Positions 8,792 through 16,598 of a stretch of 37,512 bases of DNA are shown here, one piece after another. A program made the position numbers and the translations under genes. The notes beneath the pieces are model-generated. The model saw only the letters and a list, made by a program, of their open reading frames with translations, had not been told where the DNA came from and ran no database searches. Within the stretch, counting starts at the first letter, position 1, and each line of letters opens with the position of its first letter. Source of the DNA: Rhodothermaceae bacterium (GTDB lineage: Bacteria; Bacteroidota; Rhodothermia; Rhodothermales; JAHQVL01); contig JAHQVL010000090.1 in the NCBI GenBank assembly GCA_019634345.1, forward strand, positions 1 through 37,512, read 5' to 3'.

Positions 8792-9520
8792 CTAGAGTTT
8801 GCGAAAAGTGTCTCTTAGTCGCAGTTCCCAGACCTTGGTCATGGCTTCCATGACGATTTTTTTACTCATCTTAGATTGACCTTCCGTTCGTTCTGTAAAG
8901 ATGATAGGCACCTCTGTCAGGCGAAATCCCTTTCTCCACGCCTTGTATTTCATTTCGATCTGGAAGGAGTATCCGTTGGATTTGACTCTTGAGAGGTCCA
9001 GCGTTTCCAATACCGTTCTATGGTAACACTTGAAGCCGGCTGTTACGTCGTGGACGGGCAGTTGCGTGATGGCACGGGTATAGATGCCTGCTCCATACGA
9101 AAGTATAAGCCTGCTTAGAGGCCAATTCATGACACGCACTCCGTTAATGTATCTAGAACCAACAGCAACATCAGCTTCCCCGTTGCGGATCGGGGCAATA
9201 AGTAGGGGAAGGTCATCCGGGTTATGGGAGAGGTCTGCGTCCATTTCGCAGATATAGTCGAATCCGAGTTCGAGGGCGCGTTTGAAGCCCGTGAGATAAG
9301 CGGTGCCGAGGCCTAATTTCCCTTCGCGTTCAATAAGTGTGATTCGCTCGGGGAGCCGCTCTTGAATGCTTTTAACGAGGTCTGCAGTACCGTCAGAAGA
9401 ATTGTCGTCAATGACAATAATAGAGATCTCTTCCTTGAGGGAGAGTACAGATTCTAAAACGATTAAAATATTTGCAGCTTCGTTGTACGTGGGTATAAGT
9501 ACCACGGCTCGGTCTGTCAT
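8792..9520 (-). CDS. Polyprenol-phosphate sugar transferase, DPM1-like (GT2)
   Basis: A GT2 enzyme of about 242 residues related to dolichol-/polyprenol-phosphate mannosyltransferases. It shows VLIPTYNEAANI at the start, VIDDNSSDGTADLV, the metal-binding DAD in EMDADLSHNPDD (about 93-104), GSRYINGV and the family block TAGFKCYHRTVLE. It lacks the C-terminal membrane helices of longer GtrB-type enzymes, like mammalian DPM1. It should make a polyprenyl-phosphate mannose or similar donor on the inner face of the cytoplasmic membrane for GT-C enzymes; several GT-C-like proteins are encoded at 28-35 kb. An in-frame TTG at 9529 would add three residues (MKD); the ATG at 9520 is used here, and neither start has a well-spaced Shine-Dalgarno. 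Confidence 0.9.
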   Translation of the reverse strand: MTDRAVVLIPTYNEAANILIVLESVLSLKEEISIIVIDDNSSDGTADLVKSIQERLPERITLIEREGKLGLGTAYLTGFKRALELGFDYICEMDADLSHNPDDLPLLIAPIRNGEADVAVGSRYINGVRVMNWPLSRLILSYGAGIYTRAITQLPVHDVTAGFKCYHRTVLETLDLSRVKSNGYSFQIEMKYKAWRKGFRLTEVPIIFTERTEGQSKMSKKIVMEAMTKVWELRLRDTFRKL

Positions 9521-9710
9521 GTCCTTCAACTTCGTTCGGGGCTCGGTTAAACACTGGTAACGAATGGAAGCGCTGCGGTGGGATTACCTTGTGTGCGAGC
9601 TACGTCAAGTAGTTAGCGTGCCTAATATACGCATAATATCGCGACAGACCAAAATAGTATGCATATGAAAAAGTGATAGTATCGTAGTTTCAGAGGCAGA
9701 TTCGTGCAGT

Positions 9711-9989
9711 TTATTGTTGTTGAGGGAGGTGTTCACGGAGGAACGTACGCGTAAATTCAGCAAGATCTTCCGGTATTTCGAGCATGCCATCTTCGTTAAC
9801 CATCATGACAGTGTCATTATACTGATCAAAATAAGCGCTACAGTTCGGGCACTTATTGATGTGCATCTCAAATTTTTTCTTTGTTTGAGCAGGGAGTTTA
9901 TCCTCGAGGTAATCGATGATAAACTGATTTATCTGTTCACAGGAAAGCATGGGATTAAACATGCGTACTATTTTTTGTATCAAGTTCAT
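9711..9989 (-). CDS. Zinc-finger anti-sigma factor
   Basis: A 92-residue protein with the ZAS anti-sigma pattern: C17 near the N-terminus, then H43-x3-C47-x2-C50 in MHINKCPNCSAYF. This is the H-x3-C-x2-C zinc site of anti-sigma domains that clamp ECF sigma factors. It has no membrane helix, so it would be a soluble regulator rather than a RsiW-type membrane protein. It starts 23 bp after the stop of the ECF sigma gene on the same strand, the standard pairing, and presumably binds and inhibits that sigma factor until a signal releases it. Confidence 0.85.
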   Translation of the reverse strand: MNLIQKIVRMFNPMLSCEQINQFIIDYLEDKLPAQTKKKFEMHINKCPNCSAYFDQYNDTVMMVNEDGMLEIPEDLAEFTRTFLREHLPQQQ

Positions 9990-10012
9990 GTAGTACCTGT
10001 AGTAATTAGGAG

Positions 10013-10603
10013 CTAACTGAAATATTGATCGAGCTGTTTTCTTAGGGCTTGACGTGCTCTATGCAATCGTACCCGAACAGCACCTTCACTGATATCTAGG
10101 ACTTCAGCTACCTCAGTCGTAGATAGCTCTTCAATATCACGTAAGGTTACGATGGCGCGATAGTCATCTGGGAGCTTATTAATGGCCTTATGGACCAACT
10201 CTTTTCGCTCTTCCCGTTCTGCGATCTTTTGAGGGTTCCAGGTTTCATAAGAATCGGCGTACATCCCGTTAGAAAAAGCCGGTTGCATCCGATCGATAGC
10301 TTCTTCGTCGAGTGTATCGAAGCGTTTAAGTTTGCGCAGAGACGCACGTGCCAGGTTAAGACCAATCGCGTAAAGCCACGTTGAGAACTTGGATTCGCGC
10401 CGGAAGGTGCTCAACCTCTTATAGGCTTGTAAAAACGTCTCCTGCATTACGCTTCTAGCTTCATCTTCATCCTGGACGATCCTCATGATCATCCTGAACA
10501 AGCGCGGGCTTTCTTTTACGATTACCTTTTCGAAAGCAGCCTTGTCTCCAGCTAAAAGAGTGTCCAGATCTATGTCACCTTCATTGTTGTTTAAGCTTTT
10601 CAA
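10013..10603 (-). CDS. ECF RNA polymerase sigma factor
   Basis: A 196-residue group 4 (ECF) sigma factor. Region 2 spans about 33-98, including DEDEARSVMQETFLQAYKRL and FSTWLYAIGLNLARASLRK, which bind the -10 element and core polymerase. Region 4 spans about 137-190, with LPDDYRAIVTLRDIEEL and the helix-turn-helix STTEVAEVLDISEGAVRVRL. The linker (about 95-135) is longer than in minimal ECFs and contains NGMYADSYETWNPQ. It is followed by its zinc anti-sigma gene. The ECF group and regulon cannot be told from sequence alone. A short palindrome and direct repeat about 33 bp upstream may mark an autoregulated promoter. Confidence 0.95.
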   Translation of the reverse strand: MKSLNNNEGDIDLDTLLAGDKAAFEKVIVKESPRLFRMIMRIVQDEDEARSVMQETFLQAYKRLSTFRRESKFSTWLYAIGLNLARASLRKLKRFDTLDEEAIDRMQPAFSNGMYADSYETWNPQKIAEREERKELVHKAINKLPDDYRAIVTLRDIEELSTTEVAEVLDISEGAVRVRLHRARQALRKQLDQYFS

Positions 10604-10634
10604 GGTTTCGCTATTTTAGTGCGCAGTTGAGGGT

Positions 10635-10653
10635 GATTGTTACAATGATTGTT
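10635..10653. promoter_or_regulatory. Direct repeat/palindrome upstream of the ECF sigma gene
   Basis: GATTGTT occurs at 10635-10641 and 10647-10653, one helical turn apart (12 bp), and ATTGTTACAAT (10636-10646) is a perfect 11-bp palindrome. It lies 33-50 bp before the sigma start codon, suitable for a regulator or promoter element. Confidence 0.3.
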
Positions 10654-10687
10654 TCAAAGGGTAATGAATGGAAGGTAAAGGAGTTTT

Positions 10688-10792
10688 ATGATTAATATTA
10701 ACTTCTTGTTAAGTGAGGACCCGATTACGGACTCTTGCATGAAAGAGTTCACAGTATACTCAAGATTATACTGTTTGAACTGGCGAAAATAA
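10688..10792 (+). CDS. Possible 34-residue leader peptide upstream of pdhA
   Basis: A short open frame, ATG at 10688 to TAA at 10790-10792, with a good AAAGGAG sequence five bases upstream. The 34-residue product (starting MININFLLSEDPITD) matches no family I know. It lies 107 bp before the pdhA start and contains a strong hairpin (10746-10781), so it could be a leader peptide. It could equally be chance; codon statistics on 34 codons cannot decide. Confidence 0.25.
   Translation: MININFLLSEDPITDSCMKEFTVYSRLYCLNWRK
10746..10781. promoter_or_regulatory. Strong inverted repeat in the sigma-pdhA intergenic region
   Basis: AGTTCA-CAGTATA (10746-10758) pairs with TATACTG-TT-TGAACT (10767-10781), 13 paired bases with a two-base bulge and an eight-base loop. 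A seven-T run follows only at 10798-10804, too far for a classical terminator. It may be a regulator site shared by the divergent genes or an mRNA leader structure. Confidence 0.45.
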
Positions 10793-10899
10793 GAAGGTTT
10801 TTTTATAAATTAAAAAGCTGGACAAAATTTTGACCCGTTGTAGGCATCAACTAGTGCATTATTGGGACGATATAAGTATGGGTAGAGGAAGATTGATTT

Positions 10900-12081
10900 G
10901 TGGCAACGAAACGAATATCTAAGAACTTACATCTTATGGCAAGCGAAACGAAAAAAAAGACAACGAAACGAACAACAAAAAGAGCGAGTACTGCGGCTAA
11001 AAAAAACGGTGTACATGAGCAGTCTGAATTCGGTGTGGCAGAGGATCTGAAAGTTTCCTTCAACACATATCAAGCTGGAGCCTATACGCATACTGAATTA
11101 GGAATAAGCGAGGAGCGTGTTCTCGCTATGTATGAGAATATGCTACTCCAGCGGCGATTCGAGGAACGAGCTGCGCAAATGTACGGAAAGCAGAAGATAG
11201 CCGGTTTCTTGCATCTCTATATTGGCCAAGAAGCCATTTCAACAGGTACCGCGGAAGCGATGAGGATTGGAGAAGATTCTGTAATAACTGCGTACAGGGA
11301 CCACGGTATCGGATTAGCGTTAGGAATGGACACGAATGCCTGTATGGCCGAGTTATTCGGTAAAATAGGCGGGTGTTCAAGAGGTAAAGGCGGCTCTATG
11401 CATTACTTCGACGCGAAATTGAAAATGATGGGAGGCCACGGTATCGTTGGCGCTCATATTCCTGTAGGAACGGGGATTGCTTTTGCGAACAAGTATAAAG
11501 GTGAAGACACCGTATCTATCTCTTTCTTTGGTGATGGAGCCATTCACCAAGGGGCGTTCCACGAAGCTGCAAACCTGGCATCATTGTATGACCTCCCTGC
11601 AATTTTTGTTGTAGAGAACAATCAATATGCAATGGGGACTGCTGTAGAGCGCGCCGCTGCTGAGCCTGATCTTTACAAGCAAGCACTGAGCTATGACATG
11701 ACAAGCTCATTGGTAAACGGTATGGACGTTTTCAGTGTGAATAAAGCAATGCAGGACCATATCGCTATGGCGAGAGAGAACAAGCCTTCTCTTATTGAAA
11801 TTCGCACATACCGATATAGAGGACACTCAATGAGTGATCCGGGCAATTATCGAACGAAAGAGGAAATGGATGCGAAGAAAGACGAAGATCCCATTCTTCG
11901 TTTGAAATCGTATATCTTGGAAAACAAGTTGGCAGACATCGGTGCATTGGATACCATTGACGACAACGTGAAGGCTGAAGTGATGGAATCTGTCGAGTTT
12001 GCAGAAAACAGCCCGTTTCCAGATCTGGACACGATATACGAAGATATCTATACCCAGAAAGATTATCCTTTCCTTACCTAG
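10900..12081 (+). CDS. pdhA: Pyruvate dehydrogenase E1 component, alpha subunit
   Basis: A 393-residue E1 alpha subunit, the ThDP-dependent decarboxylase part of the pyruvate dehydrogenase complex. It shows FLHLYIGQEA (103-112), the ThDP motif GDG (211-213) with NN (240-241), and the phosphorylation-loop sequence YRGHSMSDP (306-314). The N-terminus carries an unusual extension of roughly 60 residues rich in Lys, Thr and Arg (about 14-36). The GTG at 10900 has an AGAGGA site upstream; an ATG at 10936 would remove 12 residues and leave most of the tail. E1 beta follows after 85 bp, then E2. Substrate is most likely pyruvate, though a branched-chain 2-oxo acid cannot be fully excluded. Confidence 0.94.
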   Translation: MATKRISKNLHLMASETKKKTTKRTTKRASTAAKKNGVHEQSEFGVAEDLKVSFNTYQAGAYTHTELGISEERVLAMYENMLLQRRFEERAAQMYGKQKIAGFLHLYIGQEAISTGTAEAMRIGEDSVITAYRDHGIGLALGMDTNACMAELFGKIGGCSRGKGGSMHYFDAKLKMMGGHGIVGAHIPVGTGIAFANKYKGEDTVSISFFGDGAIHQGAFHEAANLASLYDLPAIFVVENNQYAMGTAVERAAAEPDLYKQALSYDMTSSLVNGMDVFSVNKAMQDHIAMARENKPSLIEIRTYRYRGHSMSDPGNYRTKEEMDAKKDEDPILRLKSYILENKLADIGALDTIDDNVKAEVMESVEFAENSPFPDLDTIYEDIYTQKDYPFLT

Positions 12082-12166
12082 GAGCCTTCAACAGAGGACC
12101 AGGTCGTTACTAATTAAGCCGGCTCATTGCTGGGCGTTTGATTTTGAATAATACTACATATATACA

Positions 12167-13150
12167 ATGGCAGAATTACAGTTAAGAGAGGCGATTCGTG
12201 CTGCGATGGTTGAAGAGATGCAGCGTGATGAGAACATCTTCCTCATGGGAGAAGAAGTGGCTGAGTACAATGGGGCGTATAAAGTGAGTGAAGGAATGCT
12301 CGATATGTTTGGTCCCAAAAGAGTGATCGATACCCCTATTGCAGAAAACGGATTTGTAGGATTGGGTATCGGAGCAGCTATGAATGGACTGCGTCCTATT
12401 ATCGAGTTTATGACATTTAACTTCTCCATGGTTGCCATGGATCAGATCATAAATAATGTCGCTAAAATTCGCTACATGTCCGGTGGTCAGTTCAAGTTTC
12501 CGATTGTGCTCCGAGGGCCGAACGGCGCAGCGGGACAGTTAGCAGCAACACACAACACATCGTTTGAGTCTATATTTTCTACTATTCCTGGGCTCAAGAT
12601 CGTCTCCATCTCAAATCCTGATGACGCAAAAGGGCTTCTGAAGTCAGCTATTCGTGACGACGACCCTGTCTTGTTTATGGAAAGCGAGAAGATGTACGGG
12701 ATGAAAGGAGAGGTTTCAGATGATCCTGATTATTTGATTCCTATCGGAAAAGCTCGCGTTGCTCGAGAAGGCAAGGATGTGACTATCATTGGTCATAACA
12801 AGAGTTATTGGGTTGCAATGAAGGCTGCAGAGATGCTTGTTTCCGAAGGCTTCGATCCGGAGGTTATTGATCCTCGGACGATCCGTCCATTGGATCTGGA
12901 AACGATCATCGCCTCGGTCAAAAAGACAAATCGGTGCGTTATTGTCGATGAAAGCAATCCGTATGCAAGTGTTGCTTCTGAGATCGGATTCTTGATTCAG
13001 CGGGAAGCCTTTGACTATCTAGATGCACCCGTATTGAGAGTAAATGCCAAGGATACCCCGGCTCCTTATGCCAAAAACTTGATTGAGTTTTACATGCCTA
13101 GTGCAGAAGATACCTACAAAGCATGCCGGCAGGTGCTTTATGCAAATTGA
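12167..13150 (+). CDS. pdhB: Pyruvate dehydrogenase E1 component, beta subunit
   Basis: A 327-residue E1 beta subunit which forms the alpha2beta2 E1 heterotetramer with the pdhA product. It starts AELQLREAIRAAMVEEMQRD and has FLMGEEVAEYNGAYKVSEGM, the active-site region TPIAENGFVGLGIGAAMNG and FMTFNFSMVAMDQI, and the C-terminal transketolase domain with DPRTIRPLD and VDESNPYAS. Length is normal (about 325). ATG at 12167; no strong ribosome binding site is seen. It lies 85 bp after pdhA and 92 bp before pdhC. These gaps are wider than in a tight operon, but order and strand suggest cotranscription. Confidence 0.96.
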   Translation: MAELQLREAIRAAMVEEMQRDENIFLMGEEVAEYNGAYKVSEGMLDMFGPKRVIDTPIAENGFVGLGIGAAMNGLRPIIEFMTFNFSMVAMDQIINNVAKIRYMSGGQFKFPIVLRGPNGAAGQLAATHNTSFESIFSTIPGLKIVSISNPDDAKGLLKSAIRDDDPVLFMESEKMYGMKGEVSDDPDYLIPIGKARVAREGKDVTIIGHNKSYWVAMKAAEMLVSEGFDPEVIDPRTIRPLDLETIIASVKKTNRCVIVDESNPYASVASEIGFLIQREAFDYLDAPVLRVNAKDTPAPYAKNLIEFYMPSAEDTYKACRQVLYAN

Positions 13151-13242
13151 TGAAGGGCTATCTTGGCCTTGCATCTAGGAGTTTCGCTTGATACAAACAG
13201 AATAGTTAGAAATTATTAATTTGAAACTGAAAAGAGGAAAGG

Positions 13243-14547
13243 ATGGCAATTCCCGTTGAAATGCCCAAAATGAGTGATACGATGGAGGAGGGTGTTTTAG
13301 TAGCCTGGATGGCTGAAGAGGGTGAATCCGTATCAGCAGGAGATGTTATAGCACAGGTAGAGACTGATAAGGCGACGATGGACCTGGAAGTATATGATGA
13401 TGGTGTGCTTCTAAAAAGAGTTATAGGTGAAGGAGATGCAGTACCCATTGGTGGTTTGATAGCCATACTCGGTAAAGCAGGTGAAGATGTGTCGGCAATT
13501 ATGGCCAAGTACGTTGGAGGGGATGGCAAGGCTGTATCTATAGCCTCTGGAGCCAGTGCTCCAGCAGAGCCTGCTCCCAGCCCTGTACTTGCTGAAGCTC
13601 CGGCTCCTATTGCCTCTGGAGATGGTGCTTCAGCGTCTGTGCAAAGTGAACCTGTAGCTGTTGGTAGGTTGAAAGCCTCGCCGTTAGCTAAACGAATTGC
13701 GCGTGAGCACTCAATCGATTTGCAGACGGTACGTGGAAGTGGTCCAGAGGGACGTATAGTACGGCGTGATGTGGAAGAAGTGATGGCAAAAGCACCAGAG
13801 GTTGTAGTTCAGACTCCTTCTGTGGCATCACCTGCTCTTGCAGAGGGTGGCAGCTATGAGTCGATTCGCATTTCCCAAATGCGTAAGACGATTTCTAAGC
13901 GTCTATCACAGAGCAAGTTCACGGCACCTCATTTCTACCTTACTGTAGACGTAGAAATGGAAAACGTGATTACGTTCAGAAAACAATTGAACGAGTTAGC
14001 ACAGTCACAGGATCTCGGTAAAGTATCGTTCAACGATTTTATCACAAAGTCCTGCGCACTGGCTCTACGCCAGCATCCCTATGTAAACGCCTCCTATCTA
14101 GCAGAAGAGGGAGAGATTCGGCTTCATAACGTCGTAAATGTGGCCATCGCTGTGGCCGTTGATGAAGGCCTGGTGACGCCGGTGATTCGAAATGCCGACC
14201 AGAAAGGATTGGGGCAGATATCTGCTGAGACCAAAGCCTATGCGGCTAGTGCGAGGGATAAATCCATTCAGCCTGCTGATATGGAAGGGTCCACGTTTAC
14301 TACGAGCAACCTGGGCATGTTCGGCATTGAAGAATTCACTGCGATTATCAACCCTCCTAATGCCTGTATTCTTGCGATCGGTGCTATTCGGGAGACCCCC
14401 GTTGTGAAAGATGGAGAAATTGTGGTTGGTAAGAGGATGAAGCTTTCTTTATCTTGTGACCATCGAGTCGTTGATGGTGCTACTGGAGCACAATTCCTTA
14501 ACACTGTCAAAGGATATCTCGAGGACCCGATGAACCTTCTGCTTTGA
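13243..14547 (+). CDS. pdhC: Dihydrolipoamide acetyltransferase, E2 of pyruvate dehydrogenase
   Basis: A 434-residue E2 core protein that moves the acetyl group from lipoamide to CoA. One lipoyl domain spans 1-78 with lipoyl-lysine K43 in ETDKATMDLE. An Ala/Pro-rich linker covers about 100-140. The peripheral subunit-binding domain lies at about 145-178 (ASPLAKRIAREH, GSGPEGRIVRRD). The catalytic domain spans 205-434 with H407 and D411 in DHRVVDG. The start is clear: AGAGGAAAGG directly precedes ATG 13243. Only one lipoyl domain is present. E3 (lpd) is not adjacent and must be elsewhere. The stop codon overlaps the start of the downstream phosphoesterase gene. Confidence 0.97.
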   Translation: MAIPVEMPKMSDTMEEGVLVAWMAEEGESVSAGDVIAQVETDKATMDLEVYDDGVLLKRVIGEGDAVPIGGLIAILGKAGEDVSAIMAKYVGGDGKAVSIASGASAPAEPAPSPVLAEAPAPIASGDGASASVQSEPVAVGRLKASPLAKRIAREHSIDLQTVRGSGPEGRIVRRDVEEVMAKAPEVVVQTPSVASPALAEGGSYESIRISQMRKTISKRLSQSKFTAPHFYLTVDVEMENVITFRKQLNELAQSQDLGKVSFNDFITKSCALALRQHPYVNASYLAEEGEIRLHNVVNVAIAVAVDEGLVTPVIRNADQKGLGQISAETKAYAASARDKSIQPADMEGSTFTTSNLGMFGIEEFTAIINPPNACILAIGAIRETPVVKDGEIVVGKRMKLSLSCDHRVVDGATGAQFLNTVKGYLEDPMNLLL

Positions 14548-15350
14548 TAAGAGCATTGAGAATCGCCCACCTTTCAGATATTCATTTTGGTCGTATAGCT
14601 CACCCCGGTATTGTTGAAGACATCATCGAAGATGTCAACAATGCCGGGGTTGATCTTATTGCGATCAGTGGAGATCTTACCCAACGAGCTATTCCACGTC
14701 AATTTCAGGCGTGTATGGAAATGCTCAACGAGTTCACTTCCCCACTTCTTGTTGTTCCTGGGAATCATGACGTATTCCCATGGTGGAGACCCATATCGAG
14801 GCTTTCTAAGCCGTTGTCCATGTTTAAGAAGTATCTGGGGAGCGACATGATACGCTCTTTTGAAATGGACGGAGTGGCTATTCTTGGTGTCAATTCAGCT
14901 CATGGAAAAACGATAAAAGGAGGAAGGCTAGAGCCTGAGATATCTGAGGCAATTAAAACCTATTTTTCTTCTAAGGGAAACGGTGTTTTTAAAATTCTCA
15001 TGCTTCACCACCATTTGAAGCAAATTAAAGCATTAATGCCCCATGATATCGTTCAAGATGCTGATCGTCATCTAAAAGAGATAATACAACATGGCATAAA
15101 TCTCATTTTGTGTGGGCACGTTCATATATCCCATGTTGAGTCTCTAGATAGTCAAAACGATGCTCCTTTTGTTATAGCCAGTGCTGGAACGGCAACCAGC
15201 AGTAGGGGACGGCGATCCAACAGGCGGAAGAATTATTACAACATTATTGACATTTTCGACACACATTTCACAATTGAGGAACGAAGATACAATTCTAATG
15301 AGCGCCTTTTTAACCCAAAGCGCACAACTCAATTCGACCGATCTAAATAG
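14544..15350 (+). CDS. Calcineurin-like metallophosphoesterase (CpdA-like)
   Basis: A 268-residue class III phosphodiesterase of the calcineurin superfamily. Its metal ligands are visible in order: D12 and H14 in HLSDIHFG, D44 in SGDLTQR, N74 and H75 in PGNHDVFP, the LHHH block (154-157), and GHVH (191-194). Relatives include 3',5'-cAMP phosphodiesterase CpdA, but the substrate is not determined by these motifs. The likely start is a TTG whose TTGA (14544-14547) overlaps the pdhC stop, suggesting translational coupling to the PDH operon; a second in-frame TTG at 14556 is possible. The link to PDH may be purely positional. Confidence 0.88.
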   Translation: MIRALRIAHLSDIHFGRIAHPGIVEDIIEDVNNAGVDLIAISGDLTQRAIPRQFQACMEMLNEFTSPLLVVPGNHDVFPWWRPISRLSKPLSMFKKYLGSDMIRSFEMDGVAILGVNSAHGKTIKGGRLEPEISEAIKTYFSSKGNGVFKILMLHHHLKQIKALMPHDIVQDADRHLKEIIQHGINLILCGHVHISHVESLDSQNDAPFVIASAGTATSSRGRRSNRRKNYYNIIDIFDTHFTIEERRYNSNERLFNPKRTTQFDRSK

Positions 15351-15670
15351 TTAAATAAACCACATAAAAGGCCTGATTACACCAGAAGACCATCAATTAG
15401 GGCCTGTATCGCGGACTGTAGTTTCTACGAGAAGAGAGGGGCGATTCTCCCTGTAATAGCACGTCACTAACTTATTGTGCACTACAAAGTATCCAGTTGG
15501 CATAGTATTTGGTTAAATGTAAATCAAGTTCAGTTCACTGGTGCTTTGCCCCTCTGCATCAACTTATTGAAGCTATTCGAGAAGCTATACGTGGATTCGA
15601 TTTCTCAGCATAAACGAGTGATCGATTCTCTAATGCTTGCTTCTGTCACAAAACCACAATTGAAAAAATC
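15351..15670. other. 320 bp without a supported gene
   Basis: No tRNA, no convincing hairpin terminator and no family-matching reading frame are seen. A 73-codon open frame at 15477-15698 starts GTG, has no ribosome binding site and overlaps the next gene's signal peptide in another frame, so it was not accepted. The stretch probably holds the promoter and leader of the secreted protein gene at 15671. Confidence 0.6.
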
Positions 15671-16438
15671 ATGCGTAGATTCTTACCAAAGGTCGTAACC
15701 TTGGTACTGGGAATGGTATGGCTTATTAGCAACAGTTCTTTCGCGCAGATACAAGTTAGCCTCCCTACAAATTTCTATTCAGAACGAGAGGTTTCTCTAC
15801 CTGTGTCTATTCAAGACGTATCGCAAGACTCCATTTATGCCTTTTTGTTTACCCTGTCTTATGACGCTGGGATATTCGAAATCACAGGCGTTGAAGCAGC
15901 TGGTGATATTGCAGAAGATTTTGCGTTTGTCCTAAACACATCAACACCTGGTGCCGCATTGGTAACAGGGGCACACTATGAACCTTTACAAGGCGAAGGG
16001 ACCTTGTTTCGAATTACCGGTCAGTTTATCAATGATGGTACTACAGACCTGGTTTTTGATTCATTTACCTTTAATGAAGGCAATCCCTTAGCAGCTCCTA
16101 AAAACGGCCGCATATCAAATACTTCTCCAATCAGTAACGAGGATGAAGGCGTATTGCCTGCGGAGTTTAGCCTAAAAGGAAATTATCCTAATCCTTTTAA
16201 CCCAACAACTTCAATCCAATTTGACTTGCCCGAGCCGGCAGATGTAACCGTCAATATAGTTGATATGTTGGGACGAGTTGTGATGACTGTACCTTCTCAA
16301 GCTTTTCAGGCTGGAAGAGCACATCAACTTCAACTAGACGCATCCTCTATCGCTTCAGGGATTTATGTCTATCAAGTTATTGCCCGAGGAAATCAGCAAA
16401 CATACACTGAGACCTCAACAATGACATTGATTAAGTAA
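15671..16438 (+). CDS. Secreted cohesin-like protein with T9SS C-terminal domain
   Basis: A 255-residue exported protein. Residues 1-25 are a signal peptide (basic MRRFLPK, hydrophobic core, SFA then QIQVS). Next comes one cohesin-like beta-sandwich module (about 26-150) with YAFLFTLSYDAGIFEITGVE, GTLFRITGQF and FDSFTFNEGNP. The C-terminal 85 residues are a type A T9SS sorting domain: GNYPNPFNPTTSIQFDLPEP, then VNIVDMLGRVV and GIYVYQVIA. It should cross the outer membrane by the type IX system and be released or surface-attached. No dockerin is visible. It is followed by a larger paralogue with four such modules. The ATG at 15671 begins exactly at the signal peptide. Confidence 0.85.
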   Translation: MRRFLPKVVTLVLGMVWLISNSSFAQIQVSLPTNFYSEREVSLPVSIQDVSQDSIYAFLFTLSYDAGIFEITGVEAAGDIAEDFAFVLNTSTPGAALVTGAHYEPLQGEGTLFRITGQFINDGTTDLVFDSFTFNEGNPLAAPKNGRISNTSPISNEDEGVLPAEFSLKGNYPNPFNPTTSIQFDLPEPADVTVNIVDMLGRVVMTVPSQAFQAGRAHQLQLDASSIASGIYVYQVIARGNQQTYTETSTMTLIK

Positions 16439-16598
16439 ACACCCAATTCGCTCTAATATCCGTCAGCCTTATCGTTAAATCGTCTTTACCTGTTTTGTTA
16501 CAAGAATCGCGAGTGAACTCAACGAGTTTGCCACGGACTAGGTGGGGAATATTCCAAAACGGCGGTACGGAACTAAAACAAAAAAAATTTACTTGGCT

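Noticed and set aside
9714..10016. 100-codon plus-strand frame opposite the anti-sigma gene
   Set aside because: Antisense shadow of a gene with clear zinc-site residues and operon context.
15477..15698. 73-codon plus-strand frame before the secreted protein gene
   Set aside because: GTG start without a ribosome binding site, no family match, and its end overlaps the next gene's signal peptide in another frame.
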